From: Hydrogenophaga taeniospiralis CCUG 15921
GTDB taxonomy: Bacteria; Pseudomonadota; Gammaproteobacteria; Burkholderiales; Burkholderiaceae_C
NCBI RefSeq assembly: GCF_001592305.1
Contig: NZ_BCWR01000016.1
Location: 124,001-188,000 of the forward strand
Direction: 5' to 3'
DNA: 64,000 nt
Program-made: the position numbers and the translations under genes
Part shown: positions 19,116-28,967 of the stretch, piece after piece
Position numbering within the stretch: position 1 is the first letter of the stretch
Layout: each line of letters opens with the position of its first letter
The notes under the pieces: generated by a model
Seen by the model: the letters and a program-made list of their open reading frames with translations, nothing else
What the model was told of the DNA's origin: nothing
Databases searched by the model: none

Positions 19116-19640
19116 ATGAAGCTGAACGCAGCCCGCGGGGTGACTGCGCTGGAGTTGATCGTTGTCTTGTCGGTGGTTGCCATCCTGGCGGCCTTGGCTT
19201 TGCCGTCCTGGCAGGAGCTGTCAAATGCTCAGCGACGTTGGGCGGTGGCCAGCCAGCTGAGCGCCCACCTGGCGCTGGCTCGCAGCGCCGCCATTTCACG
19301 CGGGCGATCGGTGGCGCTATCGCCTCGGGGGCAGGGGTGGTCTGGTGGGTGGCGGGTTTATCTGGACAGCCAACCCAATGGTCAATGGGACACAGACGAA
19401 AGCATCTTGGCGGAGCACGAAGGTGACGCCCTGATCAGCATTGCGGGCAACGGCACCATGGGTCGCTACATACTCTTCAACCCCGACGGGCGCCCGGTCC
19501 AGACAGGGGGCGGATTTCTCGCTGGCACCTTGCAGCTGTGCGTTCCCGAGACTCGGGGCGTGACGGCGCTGATCATGAACGCGGCCGGGCGCATCCGCGA
19601 AGAGCGGCGCGACAGGGATTGCGTTACCCGATCGCCATGA
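19116..19640 (+). CDS. FimT/GspH-like type IV pseudopilin (orphan)
   Basis: The ATG at 19116 follows a strong GGGAGG ribosome-binding site; the product is 174 residues. A short leader ends in Gly, then a prepilin-type helix VTALELIVVLSVVAILAALA with the conserved Glu at +5 (Val instead of Phe at +1). A GspH/FimT-like C-terminal beta domain follows (WRVYLDSQPNGQWDTDESIL, LQLCVP, MNAAGRIREER). It is on the opposite strand from the pil operon and separated from it by that operon's terminator, so it has its own promoter. A minor pseudopilin role at the pilus tip is inferred. Confidence 0.85.
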   Translation: MKLNAARGVTALELIVVLSVVAILAALALPSWQELSNAQRRWAVASQLSAHLALARSAAISRGRSVALSPRGQGWSGGWRVYLDSQPNGQWDTDESILAEHEGDALISIAGNGTMGRYILFNPDGRPVQTGGGFLAGTLQLCVPETRGVTALIMNAAGRIREERRDRDCVTRSP

Positions 19641-19649
19641 GGAGGGTCG

Positions 19650-19677
19650 AAAAAATGGGCACCCAGTGGGTGCCCAT
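19650..19677 (-). terminator. Intrinsic terminator of the leftward pil operon
   Basis: A perfect inverted repeat (ATGGGCACCC, loop AGT, GGGTGCCCAT) spans 19655-19677. On the minus strand it is followed by six T residues (the A run at 19650-19655). It lies 25 bp beyond the pilE stop and points leftward, so it ends the fimT-pilV-pilW-pilX-pilY1-pilE transcript. There is no T tract on the plus side. Confidence 0.85.
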
Positions 19678-19701
19678 GATCTTGGGTGCGGGTCTGGCGA
19701 C

Positions 19702-20190
19702 TCACTGCCAGCATTCTCCCACGGACGCGGTGCCTGTTTTGCCCTTGGTCCCAGCTTGCGTCAGGGTCAAGGTGCCGCACTTTGCGTCGACCGTCGACTG
19801 GGCCCCTTGAGGGACTGCCTGCAGGGTGTACGTCGACTGGGTCGGTTGACCTGATGGGAAACTGAACGTGTAGAAGCTGGTCATGTCGGCCCTGCAGGCC
19901 GGGCTAGGCAGCGCCACGGCCACTGGTGTAGCGGCGGCGGTCTGGTCGTAGCGCATATTGGTCGTGTAGAAGCGCTCCATGAATTGCGCCATTTCCACCA
20001 GGCAGCCCTGAGCGGCAGAGCGACGCGTCTTCGCGATCGATTGCTGATAGCTCGGGTAGGCCACTGCCGCAAGGATGGCAATTACCGCCACCACGATCAT
20101 CACCTCAATCAGGGTGAAGCCTTGCATTTTGAGCTTGTTCTTCATTCGATTGCCTGCCCAATGGTTGATCTGCTTTTCCCGGTTGCTCAT
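19702..20190 (-). CDS. pilE: Type IV pilin PilE-like (minor pilin)
   Basis: The 162-residue prepilin has a basic leader ending in MQG, then the class III signal and N-terminal helix FTLIEVMIVVAVIAILAAVA with Glu +5. The globular domain has two C-terminal cysteines for a D-loop disulfide. The ATG at 20190 overlaps the pilY1 stop (ATGA) and has a GGGAG site inside pilY1; an internal ATG at 20145 would give a 9-residue leader but lacks a clear site. In this operon position PilE is a minor pilin that works with PilY1, PilX, PilW and PilV. Confidence 0.92.
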   Translation of the reverse strand: MSNREKQINHWAGNRMKNKLKMQGFTLIEVMIVVAVIAILAAVAYPSYQQSIAKTRRSAAQGCLVEMAQFMERFYTTNMRYDQTAAATPVAVALPSPACRADMTSFYTFSFPSGQPTQSTYTLQAVPQGAQSTVDAKCGTLTLTQAGTKGKTGTASVGECWQ

Positions 20191-23100
20191 CGGACAATCT
20201 CCCGCCAGGAAATGCGACCACGGAACGACGTACCACTGCTAGCGCCTTGGTTGATGCGGACATCTCCCAGTTTGCCTTTGGAGCCGCCCACCACCAGGCG
20301 GTCGCCGACCAAGATGGGTTCACCGGGCTTGCCCACGTCCAGATCGATGGAGCCTGCATAGTCGCCATCGGAGAATGCGTCGTCGGCGAAGCCTTTATCG
20401 TCGTCAAAGTCGAAGAGGGGGTTGACCAGGCTACCGCCGGTGTACGGGTTGACAGCATTCAGGAAACCTCGACCGGTCGGCTTGCAAACGTCGTCCACCG
20501 GAATCACTGAGCTGGCGAGCAGGGTAGGTTCCACGAACTGATAAACCCGAGAGGCCGTGACCATCCGTTCACCCTCGGCGATCAGGTCGATGACCCAGCC
20601 TTTCTTCAGCTTCATGGCATCCGCACTAATCGCCTTGAAAGAGCGCGCCGCCCTGCCGGCAATCGTGCCCTCGGTTTTATCAAAACCTGGGGTCTGCAGC
20701 AGATCCGATCGTTTGATTTCAACGCCATCATCGATCAGCCCATACCAGGACTGCTTGTCGGTATTGCCGGGGTCAGAAACCTGGAAGTCACTGCCAGTAC
20801 CGAAATGGATGTACCACTTGTTTACATGCGGGTCGCCGGCGTATTCCGCTATCGTCTTTTGGTGGGCCGTTATGGGCGCGGTGATCGGTTGTGGGTCCCC
20901 ATCGGCGTTTGTGGCCGTGAACAGGGGCTTTCCACCGAGGGCAACCGACCACCCTGATTTCGCGCTGCTGCTCAAGTCGAACTTCCATACGTTGCCTTTG
21001 AGGTCCCCCGCATAAGCCGTGGTCACTTTGCCCGAGTTGTCCAGGACAAGGCCCGGTGTGGACAGACCGTTGTCGCCCGCCGCGCCGGTATCAATCTTTT
21101 TGATCAGGGTACCGTCGTCCAGTTTGAAAATGTAAAGAACAGCCTTCTGGTCGGTGCTGTTGTAGCCATTGCCAATGATCACCGCCCAGGTACCGTCCTG
21201 CAGTTGGGCAATCAATGGACGACCCAGCATGTAGCCCAAGTCAGCATCGGTGGGGGAGAAATACTCCCACAGCACATCGTCCCCGTCAAAATTGGCCGGG
21301 TCGCTCACATTCAGGCCAAACAAACCCTTGCCGCCACGGCCGAGGGCCCCCACCAAGTAATTCACGCCTGCTGTCTGGACCTTGGCCGAGACGGCGATGT
21401 CACCGTCAACAAAAAATTCGTGGTTGCTGTTGTAGCTGGTGCTGGTCAGGTTCTTCAGCCGGGCCAACACGACGCTCGGGATGTAGGCAAAGCTCTCGAC
21501 ACCCGTTTGCGAGTCGAAGGCATGCAACATGCCATCGTTGGCGCCAATGAATACCGTGTTCGAGTCCTTGGAGTAGACGGGCGACGAGTGCGCAATGTCG
21601 CCCAGCACCGTGTCCGGATTGCGGTCGCGCAGGGAGCCGCCCCCTTTCTGTTCATGGGTACGATCACCGCGGATGTAGTCGAGGATGTCCGATGAGTTGT
21701 TAAACAGGGCCTTTTCCTCGGTTGACAAGGTGGGCCACTTGAACTCGCTGCCATCCAGACTCCCACTGCTCAGGGAGCCGTAGTAGATCTCGCGCTTTTC
21801 ATGCTCGGGAATCTTATTGGATGCTTTCCAGGTGGGCGCATCATCGACGCCGTCGGCATCGGCCGAATAGGCCTCCAGGTCTCCGGACCATTTTTCGCTG
21901 TTGAAGGTGCCCTGGTAGACAAAGGTCTCGGTGGAGAGCGAGCTGCTGTTGGCCACCACATTGCCACCACTGCCGCTGCGCTCGATGATGTTCTCAAACG
22001 CCTTCTTGAGGGACTCCTTGAGCTTCAGTGGGTTCTGCACAAAGAAATAGGTGTCCGGTACGGTATCACCGTCACTGTCCCACTCCGAATCCTGGTCCAG
22101 GGTGCCATTCTTGTTGCCGTCAACATAGCCGCCGTGCTTGGCGGCGTACCACAGAGGGTCCTTGAGCAGGGTGGCGGCAGGTGTGGTGCTGGTCGTGAAC
22201 GTGTAGGTGGACACGGTCTCCCCGATGGAGGGGATGCTTTGGCACTCGGTCTGTTGGGCGGCCGTCAACGTCCCGTCACAGTAGCCGGGTGTCCGACCGG
22301 CGGGGACGTTCAGGAAGTACATGGGGCTGGACGTTTCATCCCGGGCCACCAGGTAAACACCATCCTGGGTGGAGCCCGACACGATGTAGCCCATGTTCTG
22401 TTGCATGCCACCCGCCTGATAGGTGGGGGTGACCGTTACCTCGACCTGACCCGTTGCGTTTTCCTTGACGACGTACTTCGAGATGGCGTCCATGTCATGG
22501 TCGGCGCCTTGCTCCACGTCCTCGAAGTTGATCTGGAACTCGGCGTAATAGCGGCCACTGTTCACGCTGCTGTCAACGTCTTTGGTCCCCGAGTTGGCGA
22601 TCTTCTCCACATAGAAGTCGACAATCTGGTTGCTGGGCTGGAACTGCCCTTTGGTGTTCAAAACGCCGAAGCCACTCACCGTCTTGGCAAACGGAACGAT
22701 GGTGATGGTCCGCCCTGAGGATGTCTTGACCTCGATCTTGGGCAGCGGCGAGCTCAATGCCACCACGTAAGTGTCAACGGACTGGGTTTTCTCCAAGTCG
22801 CCGCGCAAATCGGTGGTCTTGGCGTAGCGGGCCATCGAGGCGCTGTAGTAGCTGCCCTGCTTGGTCGGCTCCTCGGGCGCCAGGCCCCGGATCTGCCCCA
22901 GTGATTTGACGGTCTTGGGGGTCGGCGCGGTGTCATAGTCAGCAGCTGACTGGCCGATGAAGAACTTCTTGTCGGCGATGTTGGACTCTGCCGTGGTGAT
23001 GGCGTTAGCGATGGTCTCGACATTCAGTCCGGTCAGGTCACCCGTGAGCGAACCAAACGTGCTGTAGGCGCCAGGGAGCTGGTCCGAGTCGAATGAGGGG

Positions 23101-24473
23101 TTGATGTCCGAGATCGCGAGAAAGTTGGCTCTTGCACAGAAAGAGGCACTGGCGGCGCTGTCGGACGCGTAGGGGTCGTCCCAGGATGCAGAACTCAGGC
23201 CCACTTCCTCATCAATCGTGGTGCCATCTGCGTAGGCAGAGGTGGCGGCTTTTTTCCCCGCAAAATAGCGGGTGGCCTCATACAACATTTCGCCGACCGG
23301 GTTGCCCCAGTCGGGGAACTCGCCTTCCTTCATAGAACGATCCGCGACCCAACCCCCGCGATAGGCGTTGTCGCTTCGCGTGTTGTTGTAATCCCGGATG
23401 CGCAGCTTGTTGAAGGTATTGACGATGGGGGCATCTGCATTGAACTGCCCGGTCTCGCTGTTGACTTCATCGGCAAACGACGACACGACCTTGCGCAGCC
23501 GCCCGCCGCTCATGGATTTGTCATAGCTGCCTGACATCAGGCCGAAGTACATGCTCTCGTTATCGCCATAGTCGTGCAGCAGGCCCACCGGTTTGTAGAT
23601 GGGGCTTCCACCATTGGTGTATTGCCTGCAACCATTATGGAAGTTGGCGGTGCAGACCTGAACCCGAACACGGTAGTTGACTTCGTCGTCCGTGTCTTTC
23701 GGAAAGCCGCCGGTGGAGAGCGTGCTGCCGAGCACCGGGCGCTCCTTGGAAGCCCATTCCCAGATCCGGTGGCCTTTGCCGACACCCGTTCGCACGCGCA
23801 GCAGTGGATGGCGCTTGTTGTCACTGCAGTTACTCAACGTCGAACAGTCAATGCCATCGGTGCTGGTCAAACTCCCGAAAAAGTGCCGGGTGTCTTTGCC
23901 CTTGGGTTCGCTGAATGGGGTGTATTCGCTGATCTTGTAACCGTCGGTCGTTTCGCTGTGGTACTCCTTGCCCCAGCTGTGGGAGTCTTGCGGAATGTAG
24001 GCACGGCGCAGCACGGTGTCGCTGGTGGTGTCGACCTCGCGGTGGCCACCATAGAGCACCTTGCGCAACGCGTCGACGCGGCTGGTGGTCATGTAATTGA
24101 GCCAGCGGCCAGACCATTCGGCCGAACCTGTGCAGCGCCCCAGATTGTCCGTGGTACCGGCTGGCTCAAAACGGCGGTTGTCCGAGCTGTAGTTGTAGCA
24201 ATAGCTGGAGTCGAACAAGCCGTAGTAGTTGATCGAAGGATTGAAGCGGACGTCCAGCGTGCCATCGCCATTGACATCGCTGGCGTCGTTGTAGGCTTCG
24301 TAGAACAACTTGTGGTCTTTGCTCATGACCAGCATGGTCATGGGCGTGGCGTTGGTGGTGGACCCCAGGGGGGTGCTGGGCCAAGTTACGGCATTGGCAC
24401 TGAGATAAACACCGGCCGCCAGGGCGGTCAGCGCCACTTTGGCGGTACGGTTGACGAGGGTTGACAGCTTCAT
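20187..24473 (-). CDS. pilY1: Type IV pilus tip adhesin/assembly factor PilY1
   Basis: The 1,428-residue protein has a signal peptide (hydrophobic VALTALAAGVYLSANA, cleaved before VTWPS). An EF-hand-like calcium loop DVNGDGTLD lies near residue 66 and more Asp-rich loops near residue 790 (DGNKNGTLDQDSEWDSDGD). The C-terminal half (~930-1,370) is the PilY1 beta-propeller, with GDIAHSSPVYSKDSNTVFIG and VGALGRGGKGLFGLNVSDPA. I see no clear N-terminal von Willebrand A domain with an intact MIDAS, unlike Pseudomonas PilY1. It promotes pilus extension and adhesion at the tip. Flanked by pilX (30 bp upstream) and pilE. Confidence 0.93.
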   Translation of the reverse strand: MKLSTLVNRTAKVALTALAAGVYLSANAVTWPSTPLGSTTNATPMTMLVMSKDHKLFYEAYNDASDVNGDGTLDVRFNPSINYYGLFDSSYCYNYSSDNRRFEPAGTTDNLGRCTGSAEWSGRWLNYMTTSRVDALRKVLYGGHREVDTTSDTVLRRAYIPQDSHSWGKEYHSETTDGYKISEYTPFSEPKGKDTRHFFGSLTSTDGIDCSTLSNCSDNKRHPLLRVRTGVGKGHRIWEWASKERPVLGSTLSTGGFPKDTDDEVNYRVRVQVCTANFHNGCRQYTNGGSPIYKPVGLLHDYGDNESMYFGLMSGSYDKSMSGGRLRKVVSSFADEVNSETGQFNADAPIVNTFNKLRIRDYNNTRSDNAYRGGWVADRSMKEGEFPDWGNPVGEMLYEATRYFAGKKAATSAYADGTTIDEEVGLSSASWDDPYASDSAASASFCARANFLAISDINPSFDSDQLPGAYSTFGSLTGDLTGLNVETIANAITTAESNIADKKFFIGQSAADYDTAPTPKTVKSLGQIRGLAPEEPTKQGSYYSASMARYAKTTDLRGDLEKTQSVDTYVVALSSPLPKIEVKTSSGRTITIVPFAKTVSGFGVLNTKGQFQPSNQIVDFYVEKIANSGTKDVDSSVNSGRYYAEFQINFEDVEQGADHDMDAISKYVVKENATGQVEVTVTPTYQAGGMQQNMGYIVSGSTQDGVYLVARDETSSPMYFLNVPAGRTPGYCDGTLTAAQQTECQSIPSIGETVSTYTFTTSTTPAATLLKDPLWYAAKHGGYVDGNKNGTLDQDSEWDSDGDTVPDTYFFVQNPLKLKESLKKAFENIIERSGSGGNVVANSSSLSTETFVYQGTFNSEKWSGDLEAYSADADGVDDAPTWKASNKIPEHEKREIYYGSLSSGSLDGSEFKWPTLSTEEKALFNNSSDILDYIRGDRTHEQKGGGSLRDRNPDTVLGDIAHSSPVYSKDSNTVFIGANDGMLHAFDSQTGVESFAYIPSVVLARLKNLTSTSYNSNHEFFVDGDIAVSAKVQTAGVNYLVGALGRGGKGLFGLNVSDPANFDGDDVLWEYFSPTDADLGYMLGRPLIAQLQDGTWAVIIGNGYNSTDQKAVLYIFKLDDGTLIKKIDTGAAGDNGLSTPGLVLDNSGKVTTAYAGDLKGNVWKFDLSSSAKSGWSVALGGKPLFTATNADGDPQPITAPITAHQKTIAEYAGDPHVNKWYIHFGTGSDFQVSDPGNTDKQSWYGLIDDGVEIKRSDLLQTPGFDKTEGTIAGRAARSFKAISADAMKLKKGWVIDLIAEGERMVTASRVYQFVEPTLLASSVIPVDDVCKPTGRGFLNAVNPYTGGSLVNPLFDFDDDKGFADDAFSDGDYAGSIDLDVGKPGEPILVGDRLVVGGSKGKLGDVRINQGASSGTSFRGRISWREIVR

Positions 24474-24503
24474 GATGACCTTCCTTCTTTTCTACTCTTT
24501 GTG

Positions 24504-25085
24504 TCATTCCGTGGCGTAGACGGACTGCAGCATCACAGCCGCGCGCCCAGTGCCTGACTGGCTGCGCGCCGTGATGCGGTAGCGGGCACAGGTGGCATTC
24601 ACCGTTGGCGTGCTGGGGTCGCAGGGGAAGGCGTTGCCAAGGAATTCCACGAAGTACTGCGGCGAAGAACCCGCCTGCGCGTTCAGCGTGACCGCGGTGG
24701 CGTTGGTCCAGGTGGCGTCCGTCATGGTCCAGCGGCCCTCACAGTAAGGACCTGGCGCGGAGCACAGTCCGCCAGAACAGGCCGTGCTGGCATTGCATTG
24801 AGATGCGTCGGTGGGTACGGTCAGCGCCAACGCTTGGGTGTGCTTGGGCGTTGCCTCGGCCTGATCCTTGGCGATCTTCTCACCGGCTCTCAACCCCGCT
24901 TCGGCGGACTGGAAAGCCAGGCTGCGGTCGTAGTAGTTGGAGGACATCTTGGCTTCCAGCACCACGTTGCGTAGACTGGCCACGCCGATCAGGGTGATGA
25001 GAACCAGCAGGATGAGCGAGATGATGAGCACGGCGCCGCGCTCCCGCTTCGGGACGGACATGTTGGAGGAGGGCAAGGGCTTCAT
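24504..25085 (-). CDS. pilX: Minor type IV pilin PilX
   Basis: The ATG at 25085 overlaps the pilW stop (ATGA) and gives 193 residues. The N-terminal RGAVLIISLILLVLITLIGVASLRN is the PilX helix, which lacks the usual Phe at +1 and Glu at +5 and uses RG/A as its processing site. Then come the conserved EAKMSSNYYDRSLAFQSAEAGLR and a cysteine-rich C-terminal region (cysteines in SQCNASTACSGGLC and CARYRITARS). PilX primes pilus assembly together with PilY1. Confidence 0.9.
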   Translation of the reverse strand: MKPLPSSNMSVPKRERGAVLIISLILLVLITLIGVASLRNVVLEAKMSSNYYDRSLAFQSAEAGLRAGEKIAKDQAEATPKHTQALALTVPTDASQCNASTACSGGLCSAPGPYCEGRWTMTDATWTNATAVTLNAQAGSSPQYFVEFLGNAFPCDPSTPTVNATCARYRITARSQSGTGRAAVMLQSVYATE

Positions 25086-26152
25086 GGCAGTCGGTTGCGA
25101 AGAGTGACCACGTGCGTCATCTGGCGCTGCAGAGCTGCGCCATCTGTGCCCACCTTCTGCAGGCTCTGGAGGGTCAGCGTGACGCGGACGGCACTGACCC
25201 GGGGCCAACTGGTGACGGAGGCAGCGGACACGTAGTCCGTCGGCAATGCACCTGTAGCGTCTGTCTCCAGATAGGTCAGCTGCATGTCGGTGACGCCTTC
25301 GGCAATCTCTTCGACCAGAGGCGTTGCGCTGACGGTTCCACTGTTGTTCACCAATCGGGCCCTGTACAGCGACCTCCCGCCGCGGTCGTTGGCGCCGATG
25401 TACCAGATCTCGCTGGTCAGCTTGACCATGTAGCCGCCACTGAAATCGTACAGATTGCCGTTGACGCTGGAGCAATCGGTGGGGTAGCCCAAACCTTTGC
25501 TGCAGTTCCCAGGCGAAACCCCCGCAACCCCTGTGTTGTGAACCACGGTGCTATTGGATGTACTCGCATTGGTCACTTGCAGCAGTGCGGCTTGTTTGTA
25601 GTTGCAGACCAGCACGATGTCGCCATCCACCAGGCCATGGCTGTTGGTACCTACGTCAAACTGGGCAGAGTTGGGAACGTGGCCATTGATCCGCACGCCG
25701 GTGTTCAGGTTGCCAAACACCAGGAAAACGGCATCGGTGCCGTCGATCCGTTGACCCGCACTGGTGCCAATGGTGATGCCGTTGGCTGCCGTACTGTTGT
25801 CATAACCCCGGATGCCGTCGGTCCAGTTGGCCCACCAGAAGGCACTGCCGCCAGAATCAGGATTTATCACATCTGCTGTGGGTATACCTCGGCCGCACGG
25901 GCTTCCGCCCGCTTCGCGCATCTGCCGCGCCATCAGTTCCACGGCGGTCCGTCCGCTTTCCTGCATGCGGGACAACTGCTCGGTGGTGCGATAGGTCTGC
26001 TGGTTGGTGACGAACACACCGATGACACCTCCTACCAAGAACAAGCCCAGTGCAAGCGCCACCATGAGCTCGACAATGCCGAAGCCGCGAATCTGTCTGC
26101 GCGAGGGGAAGTTCTTGGGAATTCTGGGACGCTGGGGCATGGTTGTTCTCAC
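25082..26152 (-). CDS. pilW: Minor type IV pilin PilW
   Basis: The 356-residue prepilin has a 23-residue basic leader, the cleavage site RGFGIVELMVALALGLFLV (Gly-1, Phe+1, Glu+5), and the PilW-typical TNQQTYRTTEQLSRMQESGR just after the helix. The long globular part contains paired cysteines. It overlaps pilV upstream and pilX downstream by 4 bp each, so the three minor pilins are translated in series. Confidence 0.92.
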   Translation of the reverse strand: MRTTMPQRPRIPKNFPSRRQIRGFGIVELMVALALGLFLVGGVIGVFVTNQQTYRTTEQLSRMQESGRTAVELMARQMREAGGSPCGRGIPTADVINPDSGGSAFWWANWTDGIRGYDNSTAANGITIGTSAGQRIDGTDAVFLVFGNLNTGVRINGHVPNSAQFDVGTNSHGLVDGDIVLVCNYKQAALLQVTNASTSNSTVVHNTGVAGVSPGNCSKGLGYPTDCSSVNGNLYDFSGGYMVKLTSEIWYIGANDRGGRSLYRARLVNNSGTVSATPLVEEIAEGVTDMQLTYLETDATGALPTDYVSAASVTSWPRVSAVRVTLTLQSLQKVGTDGAALQRQMTHVVTLRNRLP

Positions 26153-26622
26153 AGCACACTGATCGTTTCGACCATCTGATTGGAATCGCCGCCGATACCT
26201 CGCGTGTCATCCCAGTAGATGCGAATGGTGCAGCTGTTGGCACTGCAGGTAATTTCACCGCAGGTGGAATCGCGATTTCCGAGGGTCTGCTTCAGCGCAT
26301 TCATCCACAAGGCCTGGTCACTGGCGATCAGCGTGCTGCCAGTACTGACACTGCAGGTTCTGGACAGGTTGTATTTCCCGGTGGTGGCGGCACTCGCGTT
26401 GGCACGCATCGCGTCCAGCATCAGGTAACTCAGCGTCACGGCCTGGCTGCGTTCGAAAGCGCTCTGGTTGTTTTTGAGCGTGCTGCTCTGCAGGCCCGCA
26501 ATGCCCAGCAACCCAATGGCCAGCACCAACACGGCCACGAGCACTTCGATGAGGCCGACGCCTCGCTGGGAGCTTCGGCTGGCAGGGGCCGGTCGGATGG
26601 TGTGTCTGCATTTATTCGACAT
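26149..26622 (-). CDS. pilV: Minor type IV pilin PilV
   Basis: This 157-residue prepilin has the leader/processing site RGVGLIEVLVAVLVLAIGLL followed by GIAGLQSSTLKNNQSAFERS, a region highly characteristic of PilV. The C-terminal domain carries four cysteines near CGEITCSANSC. It overlaps the fimT-like gene upstream by 11 bp and pilW downstream by 4 bp. Confidence 0.92.
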   Translation of the reverse strand: MSNKCRHTIRPAPASRSSQRGVGLIEVLVAVLVLAIGLLGIAGLQSSTLKNNQSAFERSQAVTLSYLMLDAMRANASAATTGKYNLSRTCSVSTGSTLIASDQALWMNALKQTLGNRDSTCGEITCSANSCTIRIYWDDTRGIGGDSNQMVETISVL

Positions 26623-27097
26623 GGATCGATCCTGTGCGAATCCGGATGTTGCGGGTCTGTGCGCCAGCGGTGATGGTGATTTGGCCGGCGGTGATCAAGG
26701 CGGTGCCAACGGTGGTGCTCGAGCAGGTACAGCTGTAAGGCAGGCCGTCGGCCCTGAAGTCTGCGCAATAGCCGGTCACCGTGGTGCTGCCCTGCAGGGT
26801 GCCTTCGCGGATGGCTGTGGCTGATGCAGGGGTGCGAACGATCCAGCCACTGGTCGAGCTGCAGAAGCGGTGGGTTGCGTTCTTGCTGATGGCTTCACTG
26901 CGAGCGGTTTGAAGCCCGCCCAGCAATTCGTTGGATTGCGCGGCAACCCGATTTTTTTCCATCATGCCCTGGAAGCTTGGCACGGCGATACCCAGCAGGA
27001 TCGCCGCCACGGCGAGCGTCACCACCAGCTCGATGAGCGTAAAGCCACCCGAGCGGTGTCGGGCCGACCTGTTGCGTTGGTATGTGGACTTGTCCAA
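26612..27097 (-). CDS. fimT: FimT/GspH-family pseudopilin, first gene of the pil operon
   Basis: I prefer the TTG at 27097, which has GGAGA six nt upstream (161 residues); a longer TTG start at 27139 lacks such a site. The basic leader RHRSGG is cleaved before FTLIELVVTLAVAAILLGIA. The conserved GspH-type helix region NELLGGLQTARSEAISKN and a beta-rich C-terminus follow. FimT-type minor pilins sit at the pilus tip and, in competent species, can bind DNA. Its promoter must lie in the ~150 bp before nrdR's 3' end, or it may be read from nrdR. Confidence 0.88.
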   Translation of the reverse strand: MDKSTYQRNRSARHRSGGFTLIELVVTLAVAAILLGIAVPSFQGMMEKNRVAAQSNELLGGLQTARSEAISKNATHRFCSSTSGWIVRTPASATAIREGTLQGSTTVTGYCADFRADGLPYSCTCSSTTVGTALITAGQITITAGAQTRNIRIRTGSIHVE

Positions 27098-27244
27098 TCG
27101 ATCTCCGAACAAAGAGCAACTTGTAACGAGGCTGGGCAACCCCTGGCCTGCAAAGTTGTCATAGCGTAGCAGTCGGGTTTAGCCCGGATGTACGAAGAAC
27201 GATGGACGGAGCGTCTGTCTGGCTGTACGGAAGATGCGGTTGCC

Positions 27245-27703
27245 TCAGCCACCGCCGCGCGAGGTCTCCCTCACCGCATCCATGAACTCATTCACATCGT
27301 CGAAGCTGCGGTACACGCTCGCGAAGCGTATGTAGGCAACTTTGTCGAGCTTCTTGAGTTCGCGCATCACCATTTCACCCAGGCGGGTGGCGGGAACTTC
27401 GCGGACGCCGAGGTTGAGGAGCTTTTCTTCGATGCGCTCGATGGCCGTGTCGACCTGCTCGGTGCTGACTGGGCGTTTGCGCAGCGCCAGCGCGAAGGAG
27501 GCCCTGAGCTTGGCGGGCACGTAGTCCACGCGCCGACCGTCTTTTTTCACCACGGCCGGAAAGCTCACTTCCGGCCGTTCGTAGGTGGTGAAGCGTTTTT
27601 CGCAGTGACCGCACTGGCGGCGGCGGCGAATGAAGTCCGCGTCTTCGGAGATCCGGGTCTCGACGACCTGGGTTTCCAGATGACCGCAGAAAGGGCATTT
27701 CAT
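27245..27703 (-). CDS. nrdR: Transcriptional repressor NrdR of ribonucleotide reductase genes
   Basis: The 152-residue regulator has the N-terminal zinc ribbon ([17 protein letters not shown], then [13 protein letters not shown] with the second cysteine pair) and an ATP-cone domain ([20 protein letters not shown]). NrdR senses ATP/dATP and binds NrdR boxes at nrd promoters. Its position 19 bp downstream of glyA is a common betaproteobacterial arrangement. Length and motifs are complete. Confidence 0.96.
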   Translation of the reverse strand: MKCPFCGHLETQVVETRISEDADFIRRRRQCGHCEKRFTTYERPEVSFPAVVKKDGRRVDYVPAKLRASFALALRKRPVSTEQVDTAIERIEEKLLNLGVREVPATRLGEMVMRELKKLDKVAYIRFASVYRSFDDVNEFMDAVRETSRGGG

Positions 27704-27722
27704 GGCACCGCGCCGCCTGGGA

Positions 27723-28967
27723 TCACTTATAGACCGGGAACCGGGCCGTCAGCGCGTTGACCTTGGCGCGCACGGCTTCGATGTTGGCCGGGTCGCGCGG
27801 GTTGTCCAGCACGTCGGCGATCAGATTGGCGGTCAGGCGGGCCTCGTCGTCCTTGAAGCCGCGCGTGGTCATGGCCGGGGTACCGATGCGCACGCCACTC
27901 GTGACCATCGGTTTTTCCGGGTCGTTGGGGATGGCGTTCTTGTTGATGGTCATGTGGGCGCTGCCCAGCACGGCCTCGGCTTCCTTGCCGGTGATGCCTT
28001 TGGCGCGCAGGTCAACGAGCATCACATGGCTTTCGGTGCGGCCGCTCACGATGCGCAGACCACGTTGGGTCAGGGTCTCGGCGACGATCTGGGCATTCTT
28101 CACCACTTGCTGCTGGTAGGCCTTGAACTCGGGCGCCAGCGCTTCCTTGAAGGCCACGGCCTTGGCCGCGATCACGTGCATCAGCGGGCCGCCCTGCAGG
28201 CCGGGGAAGATGGCGCTGTTGATCGCCTTCTCGTGTTCGGCCTTCATCAGGATGATGCCCCCGCGCGGGCCGCGCAGGCTCTTGTGGGTGGTGGAGGTCA
28301 CCACGTCGGCATACGGCACCGGGTTGGGGTACACCCCAGCAGCGATCAGGCCGGCATAGTGCGCCATGTCGACCATGAAGATGGCACCGACGTCTTTCGC
28401 CACTTTGGCGAATCGTTCGAAATCGATGCGCAGGCTGTAGGCCGAGGCGCCGGCAATGATGAGCTTCGGGCGGGTCTCATGGGCCTTGCGCTCCATGGCG
28501 TCGTAATCGATCGCTTCCTGCTCGTTCAGGCCGTAGGAAACGACGTTGAACCACTTGCCGCTCATATTGAGCGCCATGCCGTGGGTGAGGTGGCCGCCTT
28601 CGGCCAGACTCATGCCCATGATGGTGTCGCCGGGTTTCAGGAAGGCGAGAAAGACGGCTTCGTTGGCGGATGCGCCGCAGTGGGCTTGCACGTTGGCGGC
28701 CTCGGCGCCAAAGATCTGCTTCACCCGGTCAATCGCCAGTTGCTCGGCGATGTCGACGTACTCGCAGCCGCCGTAGTAGCGGCGGCCTGGATAGCCTTCG
28801 GCGTATTTGTTGGTGAGCTGGGTGCCCTGGGCGGCCATGACCGCAGGCGAAGCGTAGTTTTCGCTGGCGATCAGCTCGATGTGGTGTTCCTGGCGCGCGT
28901 TTTCGGCCTGGATGGCGGCAAACAGTTCGGGATCGGTTTGCTCGATGAGGATGTTGCGGTCGTACAT
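27723..28967 (-). CDS. glyA: Serine hydroxymethyltransferase
   Basis: The enzyme interconverts serine and glycine with transfer of a one-carbon unit to tetrahydrofolate. The ATG at 28967 gives 414 residues, the usual length; the frame extends further upstream without homology. Key features are [29 protein letters not shown], the [11 protein letters not shown] cofactor segment and the PLP lysine K229 in [14 protein letters not shown]. It heads a glyA-nrdR unit. I looked for a glycine or folate riboswitch in the 299 bp upstream (28968-29266) and saw none I could support. Confidence 0.97.
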   Translation of the reverse strand: MYDRNILIEQTDPELFAAIQAENARQEHHIELIASENYASPAVMAAQGTQLTNKYAEGYPGRRYYGGCEYVDIAEQLAIDRVKQIFGAEAANVQAHCGASANEAVFLAFLKPGDTIMGMSLAEGGHLTHGMALNMSGKWFNVVSYGLNEQEAIDYDAMERKAHETRPKLIIAGASAYSLRIDFERFAKVAKDVGAIFMVDMAHYAGLIAAGVYPNPVPYADVVTSTTHKSLRGPRGGIILMKAEHEKAINSAIFPGLQGGPLMHVIAAKAVAFKEALAPEFKAYQQQVVKNAQIVAETLTQRGLRIVSGRTESHVMLVDLRAKGITGKEAEAVLGSAHMTINKNAIPNDPEKPMVTSGVRIGTPAMTTRGFKDDEARLTANLIADVLDNPRDPANIEAVRAKVNALTARFPVYK

